NCBI GenBank assembly: GCA_022704435.1
Contig: JAKJGK010000009.1
Coordinates: 1-39,558, forward strand
Length of the DNA: 39,558 nt
Reading direction: 5' to 3'
Source of the DNA: Synergistota bacterium
Lineage (GTDB): Bacteria; Synergistota; Synergistia; Synergistales; Aminobacteriaceae
Numbering within the stretch: the first letter of the stretch is position 1; each line of letters starts with the position of its first letter. This document shows positions 16,776 to 24,951 of the stretch, one piece after another. The position numbers were made by a program, and so were the translations under genes. The notes beneath the pieces were generated by a model. It was not told the DNA's origin, ran no database searches, and was given only the letters and a program-made list of their open reading frames with translations.

Positions 16776-17975
16776 CTAGACTTCGTCCTCCAGAAGAAAC
16801 TCCGCTATATTCCTGTGAATGATCCCCTCCCGGCTTCTGTCGATAGAGTCCATGGACAGGACATACTTCGGGAAGTTGTCACGAACGGACAAGAGGGACG
16901 AAAACTCCCTTTCCACGACCGAGTCGTCGGCCAGGAGGTAGGCCACCTGAATGTACAGCTTGTCCCTGCCTTTCACCGCGGCGAAATCGATCTCTCTGTC
17001 CCCGGCCCGGCCTATGGAGACGGAATAACCCCTTCTGAGCAGCTCGACATAGACGATATTCTCAAGCACCTGGTTGATGTCCCGCTCGTTTCTCCCTGTC
17101 AGAGCCTCACGTATGCCATGGTCTGCGAGGAAAATCTTCTCCTGGAACTTCAGCCCCTTTTTCCCCAGAACGTCCTCTCTGGGTGCCAGATGAAGAAGGC
17201 ACGCCTCTTTCGCATAGCTTATATAGTTGTACAGAGTCTCCTGAGCAAGGCTGCGTTTCTCGCTCCTGAGAAATTTCGACAGGGACGGACCCGAAAAGGT
17301 GTTAGCGACATTGGAGACCAGGTAGTGCATGATTCTTTGAAGCAGATCCAGATCTCGAACCGAGTAGCGGGCCGCGATATCCTTCAGGACGATGGAATTG
17401 TAGATATCCCTCAGATAGGCCGCGGCCGCCCCTGAATCCAGGCTATTGGCATAGATGAAGGGCATCCCTCCGAGTTGAACGTATCTCCTGAACGCCCTTT
17501 CCACGCCCGCCCCCTTTTCTCCGCACTCCCACGCTTCCTTGAACGAAAAGGGATATACCTTCAGCTCCACGTAGCGGCCTGCGAGAAGGGTGGCGAGCTC
17601 GCCCGAGAGGAGCTTCGCATTTGACCCGGTGATGTAGATATCGCAGTCGGTATCGGCAAGCAGAGAGTTTGCGACTCGTTCCCAGCCGTCGAGCTCCTGC
17701 ACTTCGTCCAGAAAGATGTAGCTTTTTCCTCCCGCTGTCTCGATAAAACGGGTGATTTCTCCGTACATCTCCGAGGCGGTCGTGTTTTCGTACGCCATGC
17801 TTTCGAAGTTTGCCGAAAAAATTTGACTCTCCGGGACTCCCGCTGTCTTAAGATCATTTTGCAACAGCTGAAGCAGGGTTGTCTTGCCCGACCTTCTCAT
17901 CCCCGTAAGCACTTTGATTATTTTTTTGTTCATAAACGGTCTTATCGCATCAAGATATCCGGAACGGCGAATCAT
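16776..17975 (-). CDS. AAA-family ATPase with DUF4143 domain
   Basis: The protein has 399 residues, with ATG 17975 preceded by TTGGAGGA. Walker A is GMRRSGKTTLLQLL near residues 25-38, Walker B YIFLDEVQELDGWE near 95-105, and sensor ITGSNAKLLSGEL near 117. The C-terminal half (from about 200) is the DUF4143 region, with EKIFLADHGIREAL and a nuclease-like end containing DREIDFAAVKG and YIQVAYLL. Such ATPases are common, patchily distributed accessory genes; their function is not established. The gene is AT-richer than its neighbours and sits next to transposon debris, which suggests horizontal acquisition. A second member of this family is at 36631-37890. Confidence 0.88.
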   Translation of the reverse strand: MIRRSGYLDAIRPFMNKKIIKVLTGMRRSGKTTLLQLLQNDLKTAGVPESQIFSANFESMAYENTTASEMYGEITRFIETAGGKSYIFLDEVQELDGWERVANSLLADTDCDIYITGSNAKLLSGELATLLAGRYVELKVYPFSFKEAWECGEKGAGVERAFRRYVQLGGMPFIYANSLDSGAAAAYLRDIYNSIVLKDIAARYSVRDLDLLQRIMHYLVSNVANTFSGPSLSKFLRSEKRSLAQETLYNYISYAKEACLLHLAPREDVLGKKGLKFQEKIFLADHGIREALTGRNERDINQVLENIVYVELLRRGYSVSIGRAGDREIDFAAVKGRDKLYIQVAYLLADDSVVEREFSSLLSVRDNFPKYVLSMDSIDRSREGIIHRNIAEFLLEDEV

Positions 17976-18353
17976 TTTTATCCTCCAAAAAAAGTTATAT
18001 AGAAAACTAACACCTAAAAGCTGGATTTTATTCGATACAACGTAATTTTATCATATCCGTCTTTTGAGACCAGGCCGTGTAAAACTTCCGTTTCCAGTGT
18101 AATATTGACACGAAGCATGAGTTCACCGAGTCCCGCTTTGCCTTTGAAGCAGGGACGCCTCCTCGATATGATGATAGTTTGCTGACTACATCTTAACCGA
18201 GGCTTGAGCGAATGGCTCAATTCGAATTACACCATTATATGGACTCAATCACGGTACGCGTCTTCTCTCCACTCATTTAGAAGCACGTCGTCGATATCGG
18301 CCGCGCATCGATCCACCTGCTGCAGCGGGAAGACTATTTTGCGAGGACTGCAG
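17976..18353. other. AT-rich intergenic stretch between the ATPase gene and the split glycosyltransferase
   Basis: No gene could be supported here. The part near 17980-18050 is AT-rich and probably carries the promoter of the ATPase gene on the minus strand (TATAAC near 17996). A short inverted repeat TTGAGC/GCTCAA (around 18204-18220) is present. Short open frames on both strands have no recognisable similarity or ribosome-binding sites. They could be decayed gene fragments. Confidence 0.4.
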
Positions 18354-18969
18354 ATGAATCCAAAGTTAAGCGTCATCATACCCGCATACAATTCGGAGGG
18401 AACGTTGAAACGCTGCCTGGACAGCGTGTTTGCCTCGGATTTTTTGGAGGACATGGAGATAATCGTGGTGAACGACGGCTCGACCGACGGAACTCTGGAG
18501 GTGGCAAGGCAATACGGGGACCGCCCGCGGTATTTCATTGTCAACCAACCGAACCGAGGGGAGACAAGGGCGAGATGGTCGGGGATTTGTCTGAGCAAGA
18601 GCGACTGCCTCGGCTTCGTGGACGCGGATGATTACATAGCCCCGGACATGTTCTCGAAGATGTACAATCGGATGGCCGAAACCGGTGCGGACATGGTGGT
18701 CTGCGGCGTGTACAGGGTAAACGAGGGAAAAATGACCCAGACCTTCCGATACGACCATGATGTCGCGTTTTCCCGGGAAGAAGCGATTGAACGGGTCATA
18801 CTCGAGAAGGTGAACGGTTATGTATGGAACAAACTCTATTCGAAGCATCTGATGGCCAGGGAAAACTATCGGAAGACTTTTGACGTTTCTTATTGCGGTG
18901 ACCTGCTGCTGAACCACTATGTGATGCAGAATGTGAGAAAGGTAGCCTTTCTGGAGGAGGCGCTTTATT
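18354..18969 (+). pseudogene. Family 2 glycosyltransferase, 5' part (split by insertion sequence)
   Basis: From the ATG at 18354 the frame encodes a GT-A glycosyltransferase: PKLSVIIPAYNSEGTLKRCL, then IIVVNDGSTDGT near residue 40 and GFVDADDYIAPDMF near 90 with the DxD-like metal site. These are hallmarks of GT2 enzymes that build surface polysaccharides from nucleotide sugars. The frame is interrupted after FLEEALY at 18969 by the insertion sequence. The intact open frame continues only 13 codons into the element. The remaining coding sequence resumes at 20740. As it stands the enzyme would lack its C-terminal third and is probably inactive. Confidence 0.85.
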
Positions 18970-18997
18970 ACCTGCATTCCCGCCTACTCCTAACGAG
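18970..18997 (+). repeat. Left terminal inverted repeat of the insertion sequence
   Basis: It begins ACCTGCATTCCCGCC and ends CTAACGAG. It pairs with the reverse complement of 20708-20735 with two mismatches. Confidence 0.9.
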
Positions 18998-19053
18998 CAT
19001 GGCGGATTGAACGCAACAAGCACAGAACCAATCGCACTTTGACAACAAACCCC

Positions 19054-19083
19054 TTGTCATTTACCCTCGTGATGTGTTAGAAT
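19054..19083 (+). promoter_or_regulatory. Promoter of the transposase gene
   Basis: TTGTCA (19054-19059) and TAGAAT (19078-19083) are 18 bases apart, with a TG upstream of the -10 box. It lies just before the transposase start at 19107. Confidence 0.6.
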
Positions 19084-19106
19084 ACACGTAACGAGGGGGT
19101 GTCGGT

Positions 19107-20717
19107 ATGACGGCCATAATCCATCAGAAGGACAAGCGCTCCGGAATCACCTACGCATACGAGTCAATATCCTACTGGGACAGGGAGAAGAAGCAGTCGA
19201 GGGCGAAGAGGACCCTGATAGGCAGAGTGGACGAGAGGACAGGCGAGATCGTCCCCACCGACGGCAGATGCCGAAGGAAGAAGGAGGAAGCGACAGCGGT
19301 CAAGCCCGGACCTGTTCCCTCCACCCGCACTGCCCGTCTCTTCTGCGGCGCCACCTACCTGTTCGACGCGATAGGCAGGGAGCTGGGGATAACCGAAGAC
19401 CTCAAGAAGTGCTTTCCCAAGACCTGGAGGCAGATACTGTCGGTCGCCTACTACCTGATACTGGAAGACAGGAACCCTCTGTGCCGGTTCGAGAAGTGGA
19501 GCGATCTGCACAGGCATCCGTACGGGGAGAACATCACATCCCAGCGCGGCAGCGATCTCTTCGCGTCGATCACCGAGGAGTCGAAGCAGGAGTTCTTCAG
19601 GCTCCAGGGGAGGAGAAGGCTCGAGAACGAGTACTGGGCCTACGACATCACCTCCGTTTCCAGCTACTCGGAGTGTCTGAAGCAGGTGCTCTACGGCAGG
19701 AACAAGGAGGACGACTTTCTCCCCCAGCTGAACCTCGCTCTGGTCTTCGGGGAGAGCTCCGGTCTTCCCTTCTACTACCGCAAGCTCGCCGGGAACATCC
19801 CCGACGTCAGGACGGTGAAAACGCTCCTGGCCGACCTGGACGTCCTTGGCTTCTCGAAGGTCAAGCTCGTGATGGACAGAGGCTTTTACAGCGAGGAGAA
19901 CATCAACGCCCTGATGAAGGAGCACGTCAAGTTCCTTATCGCCTGCAGGATGTCCCTGTCCTTTGTTAGGAGCAACCTGGATCCGATCTACGACCGGTTC
20001 CGCTCCTTCGAGAGCTACGACGAGGCCAGTGGACTCTACTGCCGCACCGTCAGGGCGGAGTGGGATTACAGACAGCACCGCCCTTATAAGAAAGACGTCC
20101 TTGCCGAGCCCAGGCGCGTCTATCTTCACTACTACTACGACATAGACAGGGCCGCCGAGGAGGAGAAGGCATTCGACCGCCGCCTCGCGGAGCTCAAGAG
20201 CGAACTGGAGTCGGGCAGAAGGGGCCCCGAGCACGAGGCTTGGTACCGCAGGTACTTCGACGTCTCCTCCACACCCAAAAGAGGCGTGAAAGTCACGGTC
20301 AAGGAGGACGCTGTCGCCCTGAAGAAGAGGTACCTCGGCTTCTTCGTCCTTCTCTCCAACGAGACGATGGACGCAGCGACCGCTCTGGACCTGTACCGCA
20401 ACAAGGACCTCGTCGAGAAGGCCTTCGGGAACCTCAAGGAGCGACTGAACATGAGGCGGGTCCTCGTCTCCTCCGAGAGGAGCCTTGACGGGAAGCTGTT
20501 CGTCGAGTTCGTGGCTCTGATCTACCTCTCCTGCATCGGAAAGCGCATGCGGGACTCGGGCCTGTTCAAGGACTACACCCTTCAGGGGGCTCTGGACAAG
20601 CTGGACGTGATCGAGTGTTTCGAGAGCCCGGGGAAGGAGTCGAGAGTTGGCGAGGTGCTTGAGAAGCAGAGGCAGATCTATGCCGCGCTGGGCGTGCCGC
20701 CCCCGACCTCGTTATGA
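19107..20717 (+). CDS. IS1634-type DDE transposase
   Basis: The protein has 536 residues, a usual length for this family. Catalytic positions look intact: first Asp in WAYDITSVSS near residue 180, second Asp in LVMDRGFYSEENI near 255, and Glu in YRNKDLVEKAFGNLK near 435. The last matches the IS4-superfamily Y-x2-K-x3-E-x6-K signature. ATG 19107 follows GAGGGGGTG. The stop codon at 20715-20717 lies inside the right inverted repeat. The reading frame has no visible damage, so the element may still be active. Confidence 0.95.
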   Translation: MTAIIHQKDKRSGITYAYESISYWDREKKQSRAKRTLIGRVDERTGEIVPTDGRCRRKKEEATAVKPGPVPSTRTARLFCGATYLFDAIGRELGITEDLKKCFPKTWRQILSVAYYLILEDRNPLCRFEKWSDLHRHPYGENITSQRGSDLFASITEESKQEFFRLQGRRRLENEYWAYDITSVSSYSECLKQVLYGRNKEDDFLPQLNLALVFGESSGLPFYYRKLAGNIPDVRTVKTLLADLDVLGFSKVKLVMDRGFYSEENINALMKEHVKFLIACRMSLSFVRSNLDPIYDRFRSFESYDEASGLYCRTVRAEWDYRQHRPYKKDVLAEPRRVYLHYYYDIDRAAEEEKAFDRRLAELKSELESGRRGPEHEAWYRRYFDVSSTPKRGVKVTVKEDAVALKKRYLGFFVLLSNETMDAATALDLYRNKDLVEKAFGNLKERLNMRRVLVSSERSLDGKLFVEFVALIYLSCIGKRMRDSGLFKDYTLQGALDKLDVIECFESPGKESRVGEVLEKQRQIYAALGVPPPTSL

Positions 20718-20735
20718 GTGGGCGGGAATGCAGGT
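20708..20735 (+). repeat. Right terminal inverted repeat of the insertion sequence
   Basis: It begins CTCGTTATGAG and ends GCGGGAATGCAGGT, complementary to 18970-18997 with two mismatches. It contains the transposase stop codon. Confidence 0.9.
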
Positions 20736-20739
20736 TATT

Positions 20740-21128
20740 ATTATGTTGCCTCTCCCGCATCTATTTCACTGAATATGACTGCCACGGTCCTTAGAGACGC
20801 TTTGCATGTAAAAGAAACGCTCCGACGGGATTTCGGCGTCAGCAAAAGGACGAGATGGAAAAAGCTCTCTGCTGATGTTTATGTAAGAGGGATGACAAGC
20901 ACCTTGCGAACTCTTGCCGCATGGGATTCGAATGAGGAAACCGAAGACCTTAAGCGACTTGTTGTACGTCGTATAAAAACCGTGAAGTTGGACGAGATAT
21001 GGGGGGTGTCGAGTCAACGGGAGGTTTTTGATTTGATACTGGTAAAACTAGGGCTGTTTGAGTTGTTGTATTCCCTGTGGGAGAGCCCGTTTCTCGCTCC
21101 CGTGAGGAAAATGCGCAGAAAACTTTAA
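20740..21128 (+). pseudogene. Family 2 glycosyltransferase, 3' part (split by insertion sequence)
   Basis: This continues the gene broken at 18969. Joining 18354-18969 to 20740-21128 gives exactly 1005 bases, 334 codons, in one frame. The junction reads EEALYYYVASPASISLN, a typical GT2 sequence leading into a C-terminal helical region (VKLDEIWGVSSQREVFD, then LILVKLGLFELLYSLW). Alone this part has no proper start signal; the open frame begins inside the insertion sequence. It ends next to the remnant of another transposase on the opposite strand. Confidence 0.85.
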
Positions 21129-21321
21129 AAAAGCGGAGCATCCGCCAAAGGTTTATTATCACGAAACGGAGAGCCACAAGGCTCTCGCTCGTCGCGACAA
21201 GCTTCCTCCTGACTACGTCGAGTCCGTACTTGCGCCTGGCCTCCCCGAACTCGCCCTCGACCTCGTTCCGGCGGAGGCGTCCGTAAAAAAGAGGATGTTC
21301 CCAGTACTTGCAAGGGTTAAG
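21129..21321 (-). pseudogene. Remnant of an IS5/IS1182-type transposase (C-terminal part)
   Basis: The minus strand reads KYWEHPLFYGRLRRNEVEGE, then FGEARRKYGLDVVRRKL, then VATSESLVALRFVIINLWRM. This is the familiar C-terminal end of IS1182/IS5-like transposases (RNxxEGxFGxxKRRYGL, TSExxxxxxFxxxNL). No catalytic domain, start codon or terminal repeats are visible, so it is a dead fragment. It lies between the split glycosyltransferase and aroB, marking the edge of a mobile-DNA patch. Ends are approximate. Confidence 0.75.
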
Positions 21322-21341
21322 AGTTGTTCGGGAGGCCCGGA

Positions 21342-22448
21342 TCAAAGCTTCCCTCCGGCCGATTCCGCGCAGGCCTCGCGCAGTTCGTCGAGCGAGACGG
21401 AGAGGAGGGCGCATCTCTCGTCCGAGCGGGGGAGGACCATCAGGGGTGCCCCCGAGCGGAACTTCTTGTCTCGCGCCACGAACGGCGCAATCTCCTCCCA
21501 GGCCATGTCCACGCGGTGCGGAATCCGCAGGGTCGTAAGGAGCCGGTCGAGCCGGGAGAAATCCTCCTCGCGAAGCAGTCCCCTCCTGAGCGAGAGGCGG
21601 GATGCCACCATCATCCCGGCCGCGACCCCGTCCCCGTGCCTCCAGCGGTAGCCGGACGCGGCCTCGAGCGCGTGGCCGACGGTGTGCCCCAGGTTCAGCC
21701 TCGCTCGGACCCCGCCGGTCTCGCGCTCGTCCTCCGCGCAGACGGCCAGCTTCATCCGGGAGCACTCGGCTACAAGGGTCCCGAGCACCGGAAGCGACCT
21801 GCGCAGCGCCGAACGGGCGTTCTCCTCCAGCCAGTCGAAGAAGCTCCACTCCTCGCCCAGGCCGTACTTGACCGCCTCCGCCAGCCCCTGCCTGAAGTCC
21901 TCGTCAGACTGCGAGCGCAGGCACTCCACGTCGGACAGGACCCACTGCGCGGGGTGGAACGCCCCGACCAGGTTCTTTCCCTCCGGCAGGTTCACCGCCG
22001 TCTTCCCGCCTATCGCGCTGTCCACCTGCGCCAGCAGGGTGGTGGGGCACTGGATCAGCGGCACTCCGCGCATCCACGTGGCGGCGGCCAGTCCGGCCGT
22101 GTCCCCCACGACGCCGCCCCCCAGGGCGACCACGGGCCCCGAGCGGTCCACACCCGCCGCGGCCAGGGAGGTGTATATCGCCGACAGGCTGTCGAGGCTC
22201 TTGGCCCCCTCGCCGCGCGGAAGGTTGAACAGCCCGCGCCTTCTGCCCAGGAAGTCCGCGAACAGCGGGCCCGTAATCTCGTCGGCCACGATGAACGGGG
22301 GGGAATCGAGCCCCGTTATGAGCGCAAGGCGCGGGAGCAGCCCCTCCCCCACTGCGACCGAGGTGGGGAAGGTCCCCTGCCTCAGGATCACGCGGCCGTC
22401 GGCCTCCGGCGCGATCGTCGTCGTCACCTGGCCACGGGCATCAGCCAC
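21342..22448 (-). CDS. aroB: 3-dehydroquinate synthase
   Basis: The protein has 368 residues. Characteristic motifs are ALGGGVVGDTAGLAAATWMR, PTTLLAQVDSAIGGKTAVN near residue 135-155, EAVKYGL, and NLGHTVGHALE near 255 with the zinc-binding residues. It converts DAHP to 3-dehydroquinate, the second step of the shikimate pathway, using NAD and a divalent metal. The GTG start at 22448 overlaps the end of aroF by 25 bases. A second GTG at 22427 overlaps the aroF stop as GTGA and is an equally good start. Either way translation is coupled to aroF. Confidence 0.95.
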   Translation of the reverse strand: MADARGQVTTTIAPEADGRVILRQGTFPTSVAVGEGLLPRLALITGLDSPPFIVADEITGPLFADFLGRRRGLFNLPRGEGAKSLDSLSAIYTSLAAAGVDRSGPVVALGGGVVGDTAGLAAATWMRGVPLIQCPTTLLAQVDSAIGGKTAVNLPEGKNLVGAFHPAQWVLSDVECLRSQSDEDFRQGLAEAVKYGLGEEWSFFDWLEENARSALRRSLPVLGTLVAECSRMKLAVCAEDERETGGVRARLNLGHTVGHALEAASGYRWRHGDGVAAGMMVASRLSLRRGLLREEDFSRLDRLLTTLRIPHRVDMAWEEIAPFVARDKKFRSGAPLMVLPRSDERCALLSVSLDELREACAESAGGKL

Positions 22449-23470
22449 GACGGCTCCTCCTCGCGCAGGACGCTCGCCAGGCGCGAAGTCCGCTCCATGA
22501 GGCCGGCGAAGTCGTCAAGGGTCAGGGACTGCGGCCCGTCGCACAGGGCGGTCTCCGGGGACGCGTGGACCTCCACGAGCAGCCCGTCCGCCCCCGCCGC
22601 CAGCGCGGCCATGCTCATAGGCAGCACGAGCTCGCGCCTGCCCGTGGCGTGGCTCGGGTCCACGACCACCGGCAGGTGGGTCATGGATTTGACCAGCGGC
22701 ACCACGCTCAGGTCCAGGGTGTTGCGCGTGTTCCTGTCGAAGCTGCGTATGCCCCTCTCGCACAGGATCACGCGCTCGTTCCCACCGGCCAGGATGTACT
22801 CCGCGGCCTGAAGCCACTCCTCGACCGTGGCGGACATGCCGCGCTTCAGCAGCACCGGCCTGTCCAGCCCGCCGAGCGTCCTCAGAAGGGAGTAGTTCTG
22901 CATGTTGCGCGTGCCCACCTGCAGGATGTCGATGTGGGGGGCGACCCACTCCGCCTCGTCGGGCGACATGACCTCGGTGATCACGGGCAGGCCGGTGGCT
23001 GCGCGGGCCTCCTTGAGCAGGGCGATACCCTCGCTGCCCAGCCCCTGGAAGGCGTAGGGGTGCGAGCGCGGCTTGAACGCGCCTCCGCGAAGCACGTGCG
23101 CCCCGGCCCGGCGGACCCCCCTGGCGGTGCTCATGAGCTGGGTCCTGTTCTCCACCGCGCACGGGCCGGCCATTATCACCGGCTCCCCGCCCCCTATCCA
23201 CAGGCCGGGCGCGAGCTCCACCGGACGCGAGGCCCCTCCGATCTCCCTGCTGGCCAGCGGGTGGCAGCATGACGTGACCTGCACTCGGCGCACCCCCGGC
23301 AGCCCTTTGAACGGCTCGGAGTCCGCGGCCCTGGAGACGTCGGCCGACATGACGTAGGAGCGCCCGCCCCCCGGAGCAACCCTGTAGCCGCGACCAGCCC
23401 CCGCGAGCGATTCGCACACCCTGTCGAGGTCCCTTTTCGTGCTGCCGTCCGCCATCTCGACCACCATCAT
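22424..23470 (-). CDS. aroF: 3-deoxy-7-phosphoheptulonate (DAHP) synthase, type I-beta
   Basis: The protein has 348 residues. Residues 1-65 form a ferredoxin-like regulatory domain as in the Thermotoga enzyme. The barrel follows with MAGPCAVENRTQL, LRGGAFKPRSHPYAFQGLG, DILQVGTRNMQNY, VLLKRGMSAT, ERGIRSFDRNTRNTLDLS and VVVDPSHATGRRELV. It condenses phosphoenolpyruvate and erythrose-4-phosphate, the entry to aromatic amino-acid synthesis. The start follows an AAAAAGGGGGAGAAC ribosome site. Upstream lie a promoter, an aromatic-rich leader peptide and a terminator, so expression is likely attenuated by Phe/Tyr/Trp supply in addition to feedback control of the enzyme. Confidence 0.96.
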   Translation of the reverse strand: MMVVEMADGSTKRDLDRVCESLAGAGRGYRVAPGGGRSYVMSADVSRAADSEPFKGLPGVRRVQVTSCCHPLASREIGGASRPVELAPGLWIGGGEPVIMAGPCAVENRTQLMSTARGVRRAGAHVLRGGAFKPRSHPYAFQGLGSEGIALLKEARAATGLPVITEVMSPDEAEWVAPHIDILQVGTRNMQNYSLLRTLGGLDRPVLLKRGMSATVEEWLQAAEYILAGGNERVILCERGIRSFDRNTRNTLDLSVVPLVKSMTHLPVVVDPSHATGRRELVLPMSMAALAAGADGLLVEVHASPETALCDGPQSLTLDDFAGLMERTSRLASVLREEEPSWLMPVAR

Positions 23471-23505
23471 GTCGTTCTCCCCCTTTTTTAAATTGGTCCA
23501 GAAAA

Positions 23506-23542
23506 CAAAAAACCGGAACCGGGCGTAGAAACCCGGTTCCGG
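23506..23542 (-). terminator. Attenuator terminator of the aroF-aroB operon
   Basis: On the minus strand CCGGAACCGGG, an 8-nt loop and CCCGGTTCCGG form a perfect 11-bp stem, followed by TTTTTTG. It lies between the leader peptide and aroF. A segment around the leader stop codon (CTCCGGGTT) could pair, with one bulge, to the first stem arm as an antiterminator; this pairing is inferred. Confidence 0.9.
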
Positions 23543-23581
23543 CGTATTCCTTCTCTCTGCTCCGCCTCGTCCTGTCTGTAG

Positions 23582-23737
23582 CTAACCCGGAGAGGCCGGA
23601 TATAAAGAAGCCGAAGACGGATTTCTACGCGAGCATTGGCCGGTGGCGTAATAATAAAGCCACAGGCCGCCTGTAAACGCGAACGCGAAGAACCCGCCGT
23701 TTGCCGCTGAATTCGTGTTTATGGCGCTGCCCGCCAT
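23582..23737 (-). CDS. Aromatic-rich leader peptide of the aroF-aroB attenuator
   Basis: The peptide has 51 residues, starting at ATG 23737 with AGGAG nine bases upstream and ending at TAG 23582-23584. The key segment at residues 14-33 reads GGFFAFAFTGGLWLYYYATG: four Phe, one Trp and three consecutive Tyr within fifteen residues. A promoter lies about 55 bases upstream and a perfect terminator about 40 bases downstream, then aroF. This arrangement is that of classical amino-acid attenuation (as in pheA or trp leaders). Ribosome stalling at Phe/Tyr codons would favour an antiterminator and turn on DAHP synthase. It is too short to be found by usual ORF cut-offs. Confidence 0.85.
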   Translation of the reverse strand: MAGSAINTNSAANGGFFAFAFTGGLWLYYYATGQCSRRNPSSASLYPASPG

Positions 23738-23791
23738 GGCGACCGTCTCCTCTCCTCGAAGATTCCCCCCGCAGGGGGCCGTTGGCAGGAC

Positions 23792-23820
23792 ATGCTAGAC
23801 GAGTGAACGGCATTTGTCAA
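23792..23820 (-). promoter_or_regulatory. Promoter of the aroF-aroB operon
   Basis: The minus strand has TTGACA (plus 23815-23820), a 17-base spacer and TAGCAT (plus 23792-23797). This is a perfect -35 box at ideal spacing, upstream of the leader peptide. Confidence 0.85.
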
Positions 23821-23963
23821 GGGGGTCGGGCGCGAAAAATTTCGGGACGGCGATAATGTCATCGTGAGACGGAGCGGGGAGGATGGGGCCCCCGCGCTGG
23901 ACTGACGGCGGGTTTCAGGCTAATCTTCACGGTGAGCGAGCATGACTAAGGGGGGAGCGAATC

Positions 23964-24947
23964 ATGGAGTACGGCGGTGTTCTGCTGCTTTTCGACGGGG
24001 ACAACCCCAGCTGGACGGAGGAGCTGGTCGGCATGGCCGGGGAGGACCCGGGGCTGCTCGGGGCGATGGTCGCCGACGGGCTGCTCCGCGACGAGGGCGG
24101 TGTGTTCTCCCTGACGGATGCCGGGAGGGAGGCCTTTCGGGAGGAGGCGGCGGCCTGCTTTCTGCCCGCGTCGCCCGGAACGCCGGGAGCTGCGGGAGGG
24201 GATCTGTTCAGGACGCGCCTTCGCCTGCTCATCGACAGGAAGCACGTCCAGCGCTGGGGGCTGAAGGAGTTCGCGCCTAGGGCGCGCTTTCTCGTGCCGC
24301 CCCTGAGGGAGTGCGAGATCTACAGGCTCGCGCCGGGGCTTGAGTGGGTGTGGCCCTCCGCCCCCGTGTGCGTCCGGATGAGGGAGTACTGGCCGATCAC
24401 GGGGCTAGCCGCCCGCAACGCTCCCCCTCCCGAGCCGGGTGCGGCGGAGGGGTGGTTCGAGACGCTCGGGGTGGCGCCGTCGTACTTCGAGGTGGATCTT
24501 CTGCACCTCAGCCGGTACGACTTCCAGTCCTACGCGGGCATCCCCCGCTCGCCCAACGACCCGTGGGGGCTGCTGAACGCGGACCGCTTCTTCTGCGTCA
24601 GGGCCGCGGCATCGGGCGCTGACGGCGTCCGCGAGCTGCTGGCGACGACAGGGCGATTCCAGCTCGCCCTGGAGGTCCTTCGCCGCATGGTGCTCCCAGG
24701 CTACATGGATCTCGACAGCTTCGACCAGGGGTGCGTCAACTGGCTGGTCTTCGTCTGCGACAGGGAGGAGGAGGCCGCCGAGTGCGAGTCCCTGCTGTCC
24801 CCGTTCGGGGTCGACCTGGTGCGCGGCTCCGCGCCGATGGAGGTCTGGGCTCTCAGCCTCGAGGCCCTGGAGGGCTTTCAAGGGAGGGCAGAGACGATCC
24901 ACGACCTGCTGCCGGCGGTCGGCAGGCCTGCGGCGAGGACGCCATAA
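23964..24947 (+). CDS. Protein of unknown function
   Basis: The protein has 327 residues, with ATG 23964 after GGGGGGAG. I do not recognise the family. Residues about 30-60 (LLGAMVADGLLRDEGGVFSL then TDAGREAF) look like a winged-helix wing, as in small regulators. The remainder is rich in aromatic residues (LEWVWPSAPVCVRMREYWPI; PSYFEVDLLHLSRYDFQSYA) and has no membrane segment or signal peptide. There is a tail near 255-300 with FVCDREEEAAECESLLSPFG. It is codon-typical for the window, monocistronic, and converges with the acetamidase gene, with a hairpin between them. Confidence 0.8.
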   Translation: MEYGGVLLLFDGDNPSWTEELVGMAGEDPGLLGAMVADGLLRDEGGVFSLTDAGREAFREEAAACFLPASPGTPGAAGGDLFRTRLRLLIDRKHVQRWGLKEFAPRARFLVPPLRECEIYRLAPGLEWVWPSAPVCVRMREYWPITGLAARNAPPPEPGAAEGWFETLGVAPSYFEVDLLHLSRYDFQSYAGIPRSPNDPWGLLNADRFFCVRAAASGADGVRELLATTGRFQLALEVLRRMVLPGYMDLDSFDQGCVNWLVFVCDREEEAAECESLLSPFGVDLVRGSAPMEVWALSLEALEGFQGRAETIHDLLPAVGRPAARTP

Positions 24948-24951
24948 GGAT

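Larger units (their letters stand above)
18970..20735 (+). mobile_element. IS1634/IS4-superfamily insertion sequence, complete
   Basis: The element is bounded by 28-bp inverted repeats (18970-18997 and 20708-20735) that match at 26 of 28 positions. It is flanked by TATT on both sides (18966-18969 and 20736-20739), taken as a 4-bp target duplication. It carries a single transposase gene with its own promoter. Deleting the element and one TATT restores an open glycosyltransferase frame, so both ends and the duplication are well supported. Confidence 0.92.

Noticed and set aside
18014-18220. 68-codon minus-strand frame near the ATPase gene
   Set aside because: No ribosome site and no recognised motif; it might be a decayed fragment, but this cannot be supported.
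23625-23813. 62-codon minus-strand frame overlapping the aro leader
   Set aside because: It starts within a few bases of the promoter -10 box and lacks a ribosome site; the leader peptide in another frame fits the attenuator far better.
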